Assembly: GCF_004135935.1 (NCBI RefSeq)
Contig: NZ_CP025086.1
Span: 2,790,001-2,854,000, forward strand
Length of the DNA stretch: 64,000 bases
From: Methylovirgula ligni
GTDB taxonomy: Bacteria > Pseudomonadota > Alphaproteobacteria > Rhizobiales > Beijerinckiaceae
Direction: 5' to 3'
The number at the start of each line of letters is the position of its first letter. Positions within the stretch are counted from its first letter, which is position 1. The notes beneath the pieces are model-generated. The model was not told where the DNA came from. It searched no databases and worked only from the letters and a program-made list of their open reading frames with translations. This document shows, piece by piece, positions 34,528 through 43,667 of this stretch. The position numbers and the translations under genes were made by a program.

Positions 34528-36786
34528 ATGACCGGCGGTAACCCAAACAGTCTTGCCCTGCGCGACACCGCGGTTCTGCAATTCGCGCCGCATTTCTCCG
34601 TCTATCTGGTGGCCGCCGACACGGTGTGCCTCTATTCGGAGGACCGGAAGTTCCTTCTCTATGGTGAACTCTATTGCGCACTCGCCGCCGCGATAACGGA
34701 GGGCGGGTTAAGCGTTCGGGGTCTCATTCGCAAGCTGGAGCGTGATTTTGCAGCACCCCAAATTCGAGAAGCCCTGGAGAGGCTTGTTGAACGCGGTTAT
34801 GTAATCACCGCGACGAATTCTTCGCACGACATTGCCGCCGCCTATTGGGCAAGCCTGGGCATACAGCCGGAAGCCGCGAAGAAAAATCTTCAGAAGCGTC
34901 GTGTGCGGATACAGGCGCTCGACGTCGAGGGCGGACCGGAACTCGAGACCGCGTTGGGCGCGCTCAGCGCGCGCGTCGTCAAGCGCTCACCCGACATTAC
35001 CGTCACGCTCGTAAACGATTATTTCGATACGCGCCTGCTCAAATTGAACCAAGAGCATTTGGCGGACGGCACGCCTTGGGTGCTGGCGCAGCCGTCCGGA
35101 ATCTTTCCTCTGGTTGGCCCGGTGTTCACCCCCGGCGATGGCGCATGCTGGAGATGTCTTGCCGATCGGATGATCCGAAACCGGGAGGTCAAGGCCATGC
35201 TCGAGCGCGGCGAAGCGCGGTGCCTCGCGGTTTCGCCGCTCGCCCGGCATACGGTTGGCCAGAGCGCCATAGAGCTCGCCGCGCTCGAAATCGCCAAGGC
35301 ATTTGCCAGCGATTTTCGTACCGACCTGAACAACAATGTCATCAGCCTCGATCTCCTCGGTTCGACCGTCGTCAGGCATCACGTGGCGCGCCGCCCGCAA
35401 TGTCCGGCCTGCGGACGGCGGAAGGCGCGCGATCCGCGGCGAGCGGCGGCGCCGGTCTCTCTGGGGACGGGCGCGCGGCCGGTCATGACAAGCGGCGGCT
35501 TTAGAACCGTCTCGCCGCGCGACACGGTCGCGCGTTTCCGCAAACATGTGAGTCCCCTAACCGGCGTCGTGTCGCGCCTCGAGCGCATCGAAGGGGATTT
35601 GCCGCTCAGCACCAATTTTATCGCGCGGCATAATTTCTCGGCGCCCGCGAAGTCGATTTATGAGCTGAGAGGGGGATTGAACGGCTGCAGCTTCGGCAAA
35701 GGCAGCACCGCCGAGCAAGGCGAGGCGAGCGCGCTTATGGAAGCGATCGAACGCTATTCCGGGATTTTTCAGGGCGACGAAATCCGAGCGGCAAAGAGAT
35801 TCACGGATTTTGCGCCCGGCGAGGCCATACCTCCGAATGAGGTGCTGCTGTACAGCGACCTGCAATACCAGCGCGGCACGGGTCCGGCGGTCAACGCGGG
35901 GGACGTGGCGTTAAGCCCGGTGCTTTTCGATCCATCGGCGAAAATCGAATGGTCGCCGGTCTGGTCGCTGCGCGACAAACGTTTCAAATATTTGCCGACC
36001 AGCATGCTCTATTTTTTCTATCAGGGCTCGGTTGCGTTTCTGGCGGATTCCAACGGTTGCGCGGCGGGCAACACGCGCGAAGAAGCGATCGTGCAAGGCT
36101 TTCTCGAACTCGTCGAACGGGACGCTTATGCAATCTGGTGGTACAATCGCCAGCAGCGTCCTGGCGTCGACATTTCCCATTTTGATGATCCTTTCGTGCG
36201 GGAGTTCCGCATGCGCCTGGCGAGCGCCGGACACCGCCTTTCGGTGCTCGACATCACCAGCGATCTCGGCATTCCGAGCTTTGTCGCGGTGACGCAATGG
36301 ATGCAGGATGGCCGGGAAAATATCGAGTTCGGTTCCGGCTCTCACTTCGATGCGCGGATCGCTCTATTGCGGACGCTCACCGAGCTGAACCAATTCCTCT
36401 CGATCGGGGTGATGCGCGGCAGGCCCCTTGAAAAAATGAGCCACGACGGGATTACGCCGTTGCGTATCGAAGACCATTCCTATCTGTCGCCGAGCGACGC
36501 GCCGCTGCTGCAACCCGATCTCGATATCAAGTTCGGCTTTCTCGACACCGACGAGCAAGTGAGGGCGTGCGTGAGCATCGCCGAGCGTCAGGGTCTCGAT
36601 TTCCTCGTTCTCGACCAGACGCGGCCTGACATCGAGACTCCGGTCGTTCGGGTCGTCGTTCCGGGATTGCGACATTTCTATCGCCGTTTCGCGCCCGGCC
36701 GGCTCTACGATGTTCCGGTAAAGCTCGGATGGGCCAAGCGGCCACTCGCGGAAGACGCGCTCAATCCGCTTCATCCATATACCTGA
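34528..36786 (+). CDS. Fused TOMM cyclodehydratase (E1-like + YcaO)
   Basis: 752 residues. The N-terminal ~320 residues form the E1-ubiquitin-activating-like partner domain, with the leader-binding region at about 20-100 and Cys pairs CWRC (~210) and CPAC (~298) that would hold structural zinc. From about residue 340 comes the YcaO domain, with NGCSFGKGSTAEQGEASALMEAIERYSG, the ATP/Mg-binding core, and QGFLELVERDAYAIWWYN. It ends in NPLHPYT, a Pro-rich tail as is common in YcaO proteins. It uses ATP to cyclise Cys (or Ser/Thr) onto the preceding backbone amide of the precursor at 33837. Confidence 0.93.
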   Translation: MTGGNPNSLALRDTAVLQFAPHFSVYLVAADTVCLYSEDRKFLLYGELYCALAAAITEGGLSVRGLIRKLERDFAAPQIREALERLVERGYVITATNSSHDIAAAYWASLGIQPEAAKKNLQKRRVRIQALDVEGGPELETALGALSARVVKRSPDITVTLVNDYFDTRLLKLNQEHLADGTPWVLAQPSGIFPLVGPVFTPGDGACWRCLADRMIRNREVKAMLERGEARCLAVSPLARHTVGQSAIELAALEIAKAFASDFRTDLNNNVISLDLLGSTVVRHHVARRPQCPACGRRKARDPRRAAAPVSLGTGARPVMTSGGFRTVSPRDTVARFRKHVSPLTGVVSRLERIEGDLPLSTNFIARHNFSAPAKSIYELRGGLNGCSFGKGSTAEQGEASALMEAIERYSGIFQGDEIRAAKRFTDFAPGEAIPPNEVLLYSDLQYQRGTGPAVNAGDVALSPVLFDPSAKIEWSPVWSLRDKRFKYLPTSMLYFFYQGSVAFLADSNGCAAGNTREEAIVQGFLELVERDAYAIWWYNRQQRPGVDISHFDDPFVREFRMRLASAGHRLSVLDITSDLGIPSFVAVTQWMQDGRENIEFGSGSHFDARIALLRTLTELNQFLSIGVMRGRPLEKMSHDGITPLRIEDHSYLSPSDAPLLQPDLDIKFGFLDTDEQVRACVSIAERQGLDFLVLDQTRPDIETPVVRVVVPGLRHFYRRFAPGRLYDVPVKLGWAKRPLAEDALNPLHPYT

Positions 36787-36797
36787 GAGTCCTTCAC

Positions 36798-38258
36798 TTG
36801 CGCGCTCCCGAATCCAAGAGGGTGCGTCGGGCCGCACCGGCAGGCGTCTTCGCCCGGTTGACCGATCGCGCGGCGATCGATGCCTATGCGAACGGTGAAA
36901 TCGTCGCGCGATTCGAGAATTACTCTCTTGGCGTCGGTGTGTTCGGAGCCGGCGCGGCGAATTGGCTGCAAAAACTGCGCACCGGAGTGCCGCTCGGCGC
37001 GCTCGCGTCAGAGGGGCGCAAGGCGAACAAGGAGATTGATCTCTTAGCCAGCCGTCTGGCAGGGCTTGGTTTGTTGGAGTACCGGCTCGAAAACCCGCAA
37101 ACCGGCGGCGACTTGATCGTCATCGAACCTCTGCTTCGCGATTATCGGCCGCAAATCCCACAGCTCCAAAACGCCGACACGCTTGTCCTGTCGCGCTTCG
37201 CGTATATGCGACGGCGCGGCACCGAGATGGTGCTGGAATCGCCGCGCGCCGGCGCCTTGTTCAAAATCCTTGATCCAGGGCTGGCGTCCCTCATCGCCAC
37301 GCTCGCCACTCCACAGCGGGTCAAGCAGCTCCGGCAAATGGATACTTTTCCGGGACTCGCCTTTCTCGCGTTGCTGGTGGACTGCGAAATAGTCCTCAAG
37401 ATCGACGGCGCCAGTGAAAATGATCTTCGCAAGGCGGATAGCGACCACGACCTTGTCCTCTGGGAGTTCCACGATCTTCTCTTCCATACGCGCAGCACCG
37501 CAGGGCGGCACACCAACCCGATGGGCTCGGTTTATCCGCATGTCGGCGCGGTTTCTCCGCTTCCGGCGGTGCGACCTCGCTGGCCCGGAAAGAAGATCGA
37601 TTTGCGCAAGTTCTCGGCAGAGGTTCCGGAAGCCATCTCGTCGTTCGCGCAGCTCCTGGATAAACGTCATTCGACGCGCAGCTTCGACGACTCGCAGCCG
37701 ATCACGCTCTCCGAGCTTTCGCGGTTTCTTGAAAAGACCGCTCGCGTCATATCGAGCTTAAAGAGCAAACCTGACTTCGATGATGGCGGCGTCACTGTCA
37801 GGCCATATCCATCGGCGGGCGCGAGCTATGAACTCGAACTTTATCTGGCCGTCAACGCGTGCGAGGGGCTTGCCCGCGGCTTCTATCATTACGACGCGGG
37901 CGCGAACGCTCTGGTCCCGATCGGCGCTTCGTCACACGACCTCGAAATGCTGCTGGCGGAAGCCAAATCGGCAATGGGCACATCCGCCTCGCCGCAAATC
38001 CTGATCACGATCGCTGCGCGCTTCGGTCGGATTTCCTGGAAGTACAGTTCCATCGCCTACGCGCTCATATTGAAGGACGTGGGCGTCCTGACGCAGACAT
38101 TCTATCTGGCGGCGACCGACATGGGCCTCGGCGGCTGCGCCATCGGCATCGTCAATATCGATTTGTTCGCGAAGATGACGGGCATCGACTTCTGCGCTGA
38201 AGGTCCGGTCGGCCAATTTGCGATCGGCCGCATCGCGAGATCCAGAGCGTCCGGCTGA
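36798..38258 (+). CDS. SagB-type flavin dehydrogenase of the TOMM cluster
   Basis: About 486 residues if started at TTG 36798, with GAGAG 8 nt upstream. The open frame extends to an ATG at 36729, but the extra 23 residues look like a shadow of the overlapping cyclodehydratase end. The N-terminal half is the SagB-associated helical domain. The nitroreductase fold starts at about residue 285, with LLDKRHSTRSFDDSQPIT, YPSAGASYELELYL (FMN contacts) and GLGGCAIGIVN. It oxidises azolines to aromatic azoles with FMN. Confidence 0.92.
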   Translation: MRAPESKRVRRAAPAGVFARLTDRAAIDAYANGEIVARFENYSLGVGVFGAGAANWLQKLRTGVPLGALASEGRKANKEIDLLASRLAGLGLLEYRLENPQTGGDLIVIEPLLRDYRPQIPQLQNADTLVLSRFAYMRRRGTEMVLESPRAGALFKILDPGLASLIATLATPQRVKQLRQMDTFPGLAFLALLVDCEIVLKIDGASENDLRKADSDHDLVLWEFHDLLFHTRSTAGRHTNPMGSVYPHVGAVSPLPAVRPRWPGKKIDLRKFSAEVPEAISSFAQLLDKRHSTRSFDDSQPITLSELSRFLEKTARVISSLKSKPDFDDGGVTVRPYPSAGASYELELYLAVNACEGLARGFYHYDAGANALVPIGASSHDLEMLLAEAKSAMGTSASPQILITIAARFGRISWKYSSIAYALILKDVGVLTQTFYLAATDMGLGGCAIGIVNIDLFAKMTGIDFCAEGPVGQFAIGRIARSRASG

Positions 38259-38268
38259 CGCTCGGCGG

Positions 38269-39096
38269 TTATTTTGCTCCGCGCTTCCGGCTCGAAACAA
38301 AAGTTTCGATCACTTTGCGGCTGCGCCGGTCCAGCAGTCCGAAAAGTACGCCTTGCGGGTCTTTGCAGTGAACGATCCAGGCGCCGCCGGGTACGGCGAT
38401 CGGGCCATAGAGAATTTCACCGCCGCCGTCTTCAACGCGCTTCGATGCCGCCTCGACGTCTCCAACGTTGAAATAATAAAGCCAGAAGGGAAGCGGCAAC
38501 GTCTCAGGCTTGGCGGACATTGCACCGATCGTCTCGCCGTCGACGGAGAACTGCTGATATGTGCCTGTCGGACCGGCGTCGGCACGGGTTTTCTGCCAGC
38601 CGAACAGCTTGCTGTAAAAAGCGAAGGCTTTCTGCCAGTCTGCGGCAAACAACTCGTGCCAGCCGACATGCCCCGGCGTCCCGAGTTCGACAGCCGGAGC
38701 CTCGCCGGGTTTCATTCCCTTGACCAAAGCAAGCGTCGCTTTTTGCGGATCGGCGATGATCGAGAAACGGCTGATGTTGGGGATGTCCACTGGCGGGACA
38801 CGGATGGCGCCGCCAAGCTCTGTGACCCGGCCAACAGCGGAGTCCAGATCGGGGACACCGACATATCCCATCCAGTGCGGCACCGCCCCCGCACGCCGCG
38901 CGCCCTCGGGCATATTCATCAGCCCGATGACCGGAGTGTCTGCGGCGGTGAAAAGGCTATAGGCCGAACCTGGCATCGCGAGATCGCGGACTCCCCAGCC
39001 CACGACATGGGTGTAGAATCCCTTCGCGGCTTTCACGTCCGTCGTCAGCAACTCGTACCAGACAAATCGGTTGCTACGAGGTTTGGCCATGGCCAT
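38269..39096 (-). CDS. Tandem VOC (glyoxalase/dioxygenase-like) protein
   Basis: 275 residues from ATG 39096; an open TTG at 39111 is less likely. Two vicinal-oxygen-chelate repeats: one from FVWYELLTTDVKAAKGFYTH, the second from HVGWHELFAADWQKAFAFYS. Metal ligands are plausible in each half, and the fold ends with GGAWIVHCKDPQGVLFGLL. The family includes bacterial hydroxylases, glyoxalases and resistance proteins. It converges on the TOMM dehydrogenase gene and is probably unrelated to it. Confidence 0.85.
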   Translation of the reverse strand: MAMAKPRSNRFVWYELLTTDVKAAKGFYTHVVGWGVRDLAMPGSAYSLFTAADTPVIGLMNMPEGARRAGAVPHWMGYVGVPDLDSAVGRVTELGGAIRVPPVDIPNISRFSIIADPQKATLALVKGMKPGEAPAVELGTPGHVGWHELFAADWQKAFAFYSKLFGWQKTRADAGPTGTYQQFSVDGETIGAMSAKPETLPLPFWLYYFNVGDVEAASKRVEDGGGEILYGPIAVPGGAWIVHCKDPQGVLFGLLDRRSRKVIETFVSSRKRGAK

Positions 39097-39135
39097 CCAT
39101 TGGGCCTGCAAAGATTTCTAAGTTATTGATTTTAA

Positions 39136-39212
39136 TGGTGCCCAGGGGCGGAATCGAACCACCGACACTGCGATTTTCAGTCGCATGCTCTACCAACTGA
39201 GCTACCTGGGCA
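39136..39212 (-). tRNA. tRNA-Phe(GAA)
   Basis: 77 nt including the encoded CCA. Acceptor stem TGCCCAG/CTGGGCA, D arm AGCTCAGTTGGTAGAGC, anticodon loop CTGAAAA with GAA, and T loop GGTTCGATTCC. Confidence 0.98.
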
Positions 39213-39387
39213 GGCCGGCGCATAGGCACCGGAGGGGCGCTTTATAGGAAGCGGCGGTTGCCTTGTCCAGCATCCGTGCGGGGCAGGGCATAAGTGCGCG
39301 GAGTTTTCCTAAGCGCTTCAAAACATCATCTGGTGAGAGCTTGCCGCTTGGGCGATCCTGCCGATCGAATCATTGGAGGCTTTCGGC

Positions 39388-40011
39388 ATGAGGATCGGCG
39401 GCGTGGCACCACGTTTGGCCGCAGCACTGGTCGCGGCTGCCGCCTGGGCCGGTCTCACGCTGCAATTTTGCGCGACATCTTCGCATGTCGGCTCCGCTGC
39501 GACCGCTCTTTGGCAACTGGCGGATTATTTTACGATCCTCACCAATTTTGCCGTCGCGGTGGTCTTCACCGGCATCGCGCTTGGACGCGACGACTGGGAC
39601 CGTTCGCGGCTCCTTGCCGGTCTCACGCTCGCCATTCTGCTCGTCGGAATCGTCTATGCGCTGCTGCTCCGCGCCAGCGATCATCCTCACGGTCTGGCTC
39701 GCGCCGCGAATATCATCATGCATATGGTCATGCCGGTTTTGGTGTCGCTGTTCTGGCTCGTACACGTCCCGAAAGGGGCTTTGCGGCCAACCGATCCCTT
39801 CGTCTTCGCCGCGTTTCCGCTCGTCTATCTGGCCTATGCTCTCGCCCGCGGCGAAGCCGAGGGGCGCTATCCCTATCCTTTTCTCAATATCGCCAGGATC
39901 GGCCTGCATCGCACGCTGGCCAATGCCGGCGCGATCGGCCTTGGCTTTGTGGTCGGAGGCTATGCGCTTTTCCTTCTGGACCGGCTGCTGAGCGGGCAGA
40001 AACGGCGCTGA
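39388..40011 (+). CDS. Pr6Pr-family integral membrane protein
   Basis: 207 residues from ATG 39388, with GGAGG 8 nt upstream. Six membrane helices are visible, with LWQLADYFTILTNFAVAVVF, MHMVMPVLVSLFWLVHVPKG and YPYPFLNI, which match the Pr6Pr/FAR-17a-like family. Function unknown. Confidence 0.8.
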   Translation: MRIGGVAPRLAAALVAAAAWAGLTLQFCATSSHVGSAATALWQLADYFTILTNFAVAVVFTGIALGRDDWDRSRLLAGLTLAILLVGIVYALLLRASDHPHGLARAANIIMHMVMPVLVSLFWLVHVPKGALRPTDPFVFAAFPLVYLAYALARGEAEGRYPYPFLNIARIGLHRTLANAGAIGLGFVVGGYALFLLDRLLSGQKRR

Positions 40012-40080
40012 GGCAAGCTTGCCGCCGGCCGCAGGCGCCGCTATAAGCGCGCGGCGTGAACCTCGAGATATGCAAAAACA

Positions 40081-40503
40081 ATGGCGATTGAACGCACGTT
40101 TTCCATCCTGAAACCCGACGCAACCCGGCGCAATCTGACCGGCGCCGTCAACGCCTTGATCGAGGCAGCCGGCTTGCGCATCGTCGCGCAGAAACGCGTG
40201 CTCTTGAGCCGCGCACAGGCCGAGACTTTCTATGCGGTCCACAAGGCGCGCCCGTTCTTCGGCGAGCTGGTTGAATCGATGATCGCCGGGCCCATCGTCG
40301 TGCAAGTCCTCGAGGGCGAGGACGCGATCAAGAAATACCGTGAAGTGCTCGGCGCGACCGACCCCTCGAAAGCGGCCGAAGGGACGGTGCGTAAGCAGTT
40401 CGCACTGTCCGTCGGCGAAAATTCCGCGCATGGGTCGGACTCGCCTGAGAATGCGGCCATCGAGATTGCGCAATTCTTCTCCGGCAACGAGATCGTCGGC
40501 TGA
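40081..40503 (+). CDS. ndk: Nucleoside diphosphate kinase
   Basis: 140 residues, the normal length. It opens with [20 protein letters not shown] and has the active-site His in [13 protein letters not shown], which is phosphorylated during phosphate transfer between nucleoside tri- and diphosphates. It is a cytoplasmic housekeeping enzyme. The ribosome site is weak. Confidence 0.97.
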   Translation: MAIERTFSILKPDATRRNLTGAVNALIEAAGLRIVAQKRVLLSRAQAETFYAVHKARPFFGELVESMIAGPIVVQVLEGEDAIKKYREVLGATDPSKAAEGTVRKQFALSVGENSAHGSDSPENAAIEIAQFFSGNEIVG

Positions 40504-40604
40504 CGTGCAACCGGCAGGCCGCTGCGACGGCCCTATTCCAGCCGGAGTTTCGTGATGGCCTGCGTTTCTTCCGAAGCCTGACCGCGCCGCGGATACCGAT
40601 TCTT

Positions 40605-41279
40605 ATGCAAAGAACAGTTCCGCGCGCCCTTATTCTTACCGTCTTGGCGATCGCTTTCTCTTCCGCTGCCACAGGCGCGGCGGAGGCGGACAAGATCAAG
40701 CATTCGATCGCCGTCTTTTCCGGTCTCGACAAGATCACCGGCCGGATCATTTCCTTCGAAGTTGCCATGAACGAGACGGTGCAATTCGGCTCGCTGCTGA
40801 TCACCGATCGTGTCTGCTACACGCGGCCGCCGACCGAGGCACCGCAAACCGATACGTTCGTTCAGGTCGATCAGGTCGACGCCGATAAGACGACAAAGCG
40901 TATTTTCTCCGGCTGGATGTTTGCGGCGAGCCCCGGCCTCAACGCGCTCGATCAGCCCGTCTACGATATCTGGCTGACCAATTGTAAAGGCACCGAGCAG
41001 TTGATCCCATCGCCCTCCGCGACGCAGTCGACACCGGAGCCGGAAGAGCCGGAGGCTGGCGCGCCCGCCGGCCCGGGGAATCCTGCACCAGCGCCGCCGC
41101 CGGCGTCCGACAAGACAGCGAAGACACACCACGCCCGCCACCCTGACGCTGCTCCGGCACAGGACAACGGCCCGGTCGAAGTCGGGCCGCCGCCCGGCTT
41201 CCAGCCACCGCCTGACAATGGCGACGACGGCGATAGCGATCAGCCGCCCCCGCCGGACAATTCAAACCCCGATCGATAG
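40605..41279 (+). CDS. DUF2155-family exported protein
   Basis: 224 residues. The signal peptide ends near ATGAA. The DUF2155 core at ~30-130 has FSGLDKITGRIISFEVAMNE, CYTRPPTE, FSGWMFAASPGLNALDQPVY and WLTNC. A long Pro-rich, low-complexity tail follows. It is conserved in alphaproteobacteria, commonly close to aat and the acc genes as here. Function unknown; probably envelope-associated. Confidence 0.88.
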   Translation: MQRTVPRALILTVLAIAFSSAATGAAEADKIKHSIAVFSGLDKITGRIISFEVAMNETVQFGSLLITDRVCYTRPPTEAPQTDTFVQVDQVDADKTTKRIFSGWMFAASPGLNALDQPVYDIWLTNCKGTEQLIPSPSATQSTPEPEEPEAGAPAGPGNPAPAPPPASDKTAKTHHARHPDAAPAQDNGPVEVGPPPGFQPPPDNGDDGDSDQPPPPDNSNPDR

Positions 41280-41296
41280 CGGCTTCAGGTTTCCGG

Positions 41297-41980
41297 CTAC
41301 TGGCGCTCGGCCGCCGTGGCAAGCGATTCCAAAACCGTGCTCCCGGACACCGCTCTTTCCTTCGGCCAGACGAGGAACTCGGCTTTCTCCGCGACGGCCT
41401 CGGCCAGCATGAGCCGATAGCCTTCCTTGGAAACCTCGATCGCGCCGAGCGATTGCAGATGCGGCGTCACGAACTGCGTGTCGAGAAGTTTGAAGCCGCC
41501 CGCGACGAGCCGCCCGGCAAGGTGGATCAAAGCGACTTTCGAGGCATCCGTCTCACGGTGGAACATGCTCTCGCCGAAAAAGGCGGCGCCCAGCGCGACG
41601 CCATAGAGTCCGCCAACGAGAACCCCGTCACGCCAGGCCTCGACCGTATGAACCCGGCCGAGATCGAAAAGCTGGGCGTAGAGCTTCTTGATGCGGTAAT
41701 TGATCCAGGTTTTCTCGCGCCCCGCGCCGACTTGGGCGCAGGCATCGATCACCGCCTCGAAATCATGATCGATCCTGATCTCGAACCGGTCCGAGCGGAC
41801 GATCCGCGCCAGTTTCCGGGAGATGATCAAGCCATCGAGCGGAAAAACCCCACGCGCCTCGGGATCGATCCAGAACAGGTTCTGGTCCTCGGCGCTTTCG
41901 GCCATGGGGAAAAGGCCGATCGAATAGGCCCGCAGCAAAATGTCGGGCGTGATTTCGAAATCATGACGCGGCCGGGTCAT
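41297..41980 (-). CDS. aat: Leucyl/phenylalanyl-tRNA-protein transferase
   Basis: 227 residues. It transfers Leu or Phe from tRNA to N-terminal Arg/Lys of proteins, marking them for ClpS/ClpAP degradation. Family segments: LLRAYSIGLFPMAESAEDQNLFWIDPE, HTVEAWRDGVLVGGLYGVALG, FFGESMFHRETDASKVALIHL and LLDTQFVTPHLQSLGA. It converges on the DUF2155 gene. Confidence 0.96.
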   Translation of the reverse strand: MTRPRHDFEITPDILLRAYSIGLFPMAESAEDQNLFWIDPEARGVFPLDGLIISRKLARIVRSDRFEIRIDHDFEAVIDACAQVGAGREKTWINYRIKKLYAQLFDLGRVHTVEAWRDGVLVGGLYGVALGAAFFGESMFHRETDASKVALIHLAGRLVAGGFKLLDTQFVTPHLQSLGAIEVSKEGYRLMLAEAVAEKAEFLVWPKERAVSGSTVLESLATAAERQ

Positions 41981-42221
41981 GGTTCAGGATGCGTTTTCGG
42001 GCGCAGTGGCGTCAAGCCGATGCCGGCGCCATCCACGGAAACCACAATCCGGGATCGCGTCATCCACCGGCAGCGGACGACCGTTTCATATTTAGCACAA
42101 TCGTCGGGAAAATTTTGGCCAAGCACCATAGAATATTTCCCGGAATCCCGTCAGACTATAACAATCCGCAGCAGCCACGCTCCATCGCCGGCAAAGGCGG
42201 CCCGCGCGGCAGGGAACCGGG

Positions 42222-43667
42222 ATGATATGCGTGCGCAGGCTATCGATGGCTATACTGGCCGGCATTCTTGCCAGTAGCTGCGTGCGCGATCAGCCGGTGC
42301 CGCTTTCGCCCGCGGTCAGCGCCGCGGCGCTCGAAAGCCGCAGCTTGAGCGATCCGCGCCTGCGCCAATTCGTGCTCGCGGCAACACGACCGGACGCGCC
42401 CGATGATGCGCCGATCCGTTGGGATCTGGCCAGCCTGACGGCGGCGGCACTCTATTATCACCCGGATATTGCTCTGGCAGAGGCCAAGCTGGCCGCCGCC
42501 CGGGCGGCGGTTATCACCGCCAAACAGACGCCCAATCCTGTCTTGAACCTCACGAATATCGTCGGCCAGAGCGTCGTTCCGGGTGGAATTCCGGCAGGGG
42601 CGGCCCCGCTCACCATCGGCCCGGCGATCGACCTCGTGATCGACACGTTCGGCCGCAAAGAGGCCCGCACGGCCGAAGCGGAACGGCTGGAACAGGCGGC
42701 GCGCTGGGATCTCGCCACGGCAGCCTGGCAGGTCCGCAGCCGCGTGCGGGCGGCGCTTCTCGCTCTCTGGGCGGCGGAAAGACGCATGGCGCTGACCCGG
42801 CAGCGTCTGGCGCTGCAAAACCAGCTTGTCGAACTCCTGGAACACCGTCAGGCCGCCGGCGAAGTTTCCTCGCTCGACGTCTCGCGCGAGCGTGTCAACC
42901 GCGCGCAGATCATTCTGGCGCAGCACGATCTCGACCTCGCCGTCGCCGAAGCGCACGTGCGGCTCGCGATCGCCATCGGCGTCCCGGATCATACCCTGGA
43001 CGGCATCGGCCTCGTGACGGGCGTTTTCGATTATCCGCCAGGGCTTGGCGCGCGTGCTGATTCCGACCTCTGGCGGCGCGAGGCCCTGACGCGGCGCCCC
43101 GATATTCAGGCGAGCCTTGCCGCCTATGCCGCGAGCGAAGCAACGCTCAACTTGGCTGTCGCCGGCCAATATCCGGATTTGGCGCTCAGCCCCGGCTACA
43201 GCTACCAGTACGGCGTCAATCAATATCAGCTCAACGTCCTCTCGACGCTGCCGATCTTCAACCAGAACCAGGGTGCTATCGCGGAAGCCGTCGCCAGGCG
43301 GCAGGAAGCCGCGGCGAGCTTCATTGGCCTGCAGGCACAGGTGATCGGCGAGATCGACCAGGCGACAGTCGCCTACCGCAAATCGACCCAGACTCTGGCC
43401 AGCGCCAATGCCTTGCAGGCCGATGAGCGGCACCGCGCCGAGGCGATGGAAAAGTCCTTCGCCGCGGGGCAGGCGGACCGGCCGACCTTGGTCTCGACCC
43501 AGATGGAAGCGGCGGTCACCGCGCTCGCGAATTTCGATGCGTTGCTGCAACAGCGCGAGGCTTTGGGCTCGCTCGAAGATGCGCTGGAGCGTCCGCTTTA
43601 CGGGCCGGAAATTTTGCTGGCGTTGCCACAGGCGCCGCTGCCGCCGCAACCGAGATCTGCCTCATGA
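42222..43667 (+). CDS. Outer-membrane efflux lipoprotein, TolC/NodT family
   Basis: 481 residues. The lipobox is LASSC at residues ~16-20, so the protein is probably lipid-anchored. Two OEP repeats form the helical tunnel, with coiled segments such as LAEAKLAAARAAVITAKQTP and AEAVARRQEAAASFIGLQAQ. It is the outer-membrane channel of the RND pump encoded next. The stop overlaps the adaptor start by 4 nt (ATGA). Confidence 0.9.
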   Translation: MICVRRLSMAILAGILASSCVRDQPVPLSPAVSAAALESRSLSDPRLRQFVLAATRPDAPDDAPIRWDLASLTAAALYYHPDIALAEAKLAAARAAVITAKQTPNPVLNLTNIVGQSVVPGGIPAGAAPLTIGPAIDLVIDTFGRKEARTAEAERLEQAARWDLATAAWQVRSRVRAALLALWAAERRMALTRQRLALQNQLVELLEHRQAAGEVSSLDVSRERVNRAQIILAQHDLDLAVAEAHVRLAIAIGVPDHTLDGIGLVTGVFDYPPGLGARADSDLWRREALTRRPDIQASLAAYAASEATLNLAVAGQYPDLALSPGYSYQYGVNQYQLNVLSTLPIFNQNQGAIAEAVARRQEAAASFIGLQAQVIGEIDQATVAYRKSTQTLASANALQADERHRAEAMEKSFAAGQADRPTLVSTQMEAAVTALANFDALLQQREALGSLEDALERPLYGPEILLALPQAPLPPQPRSAS

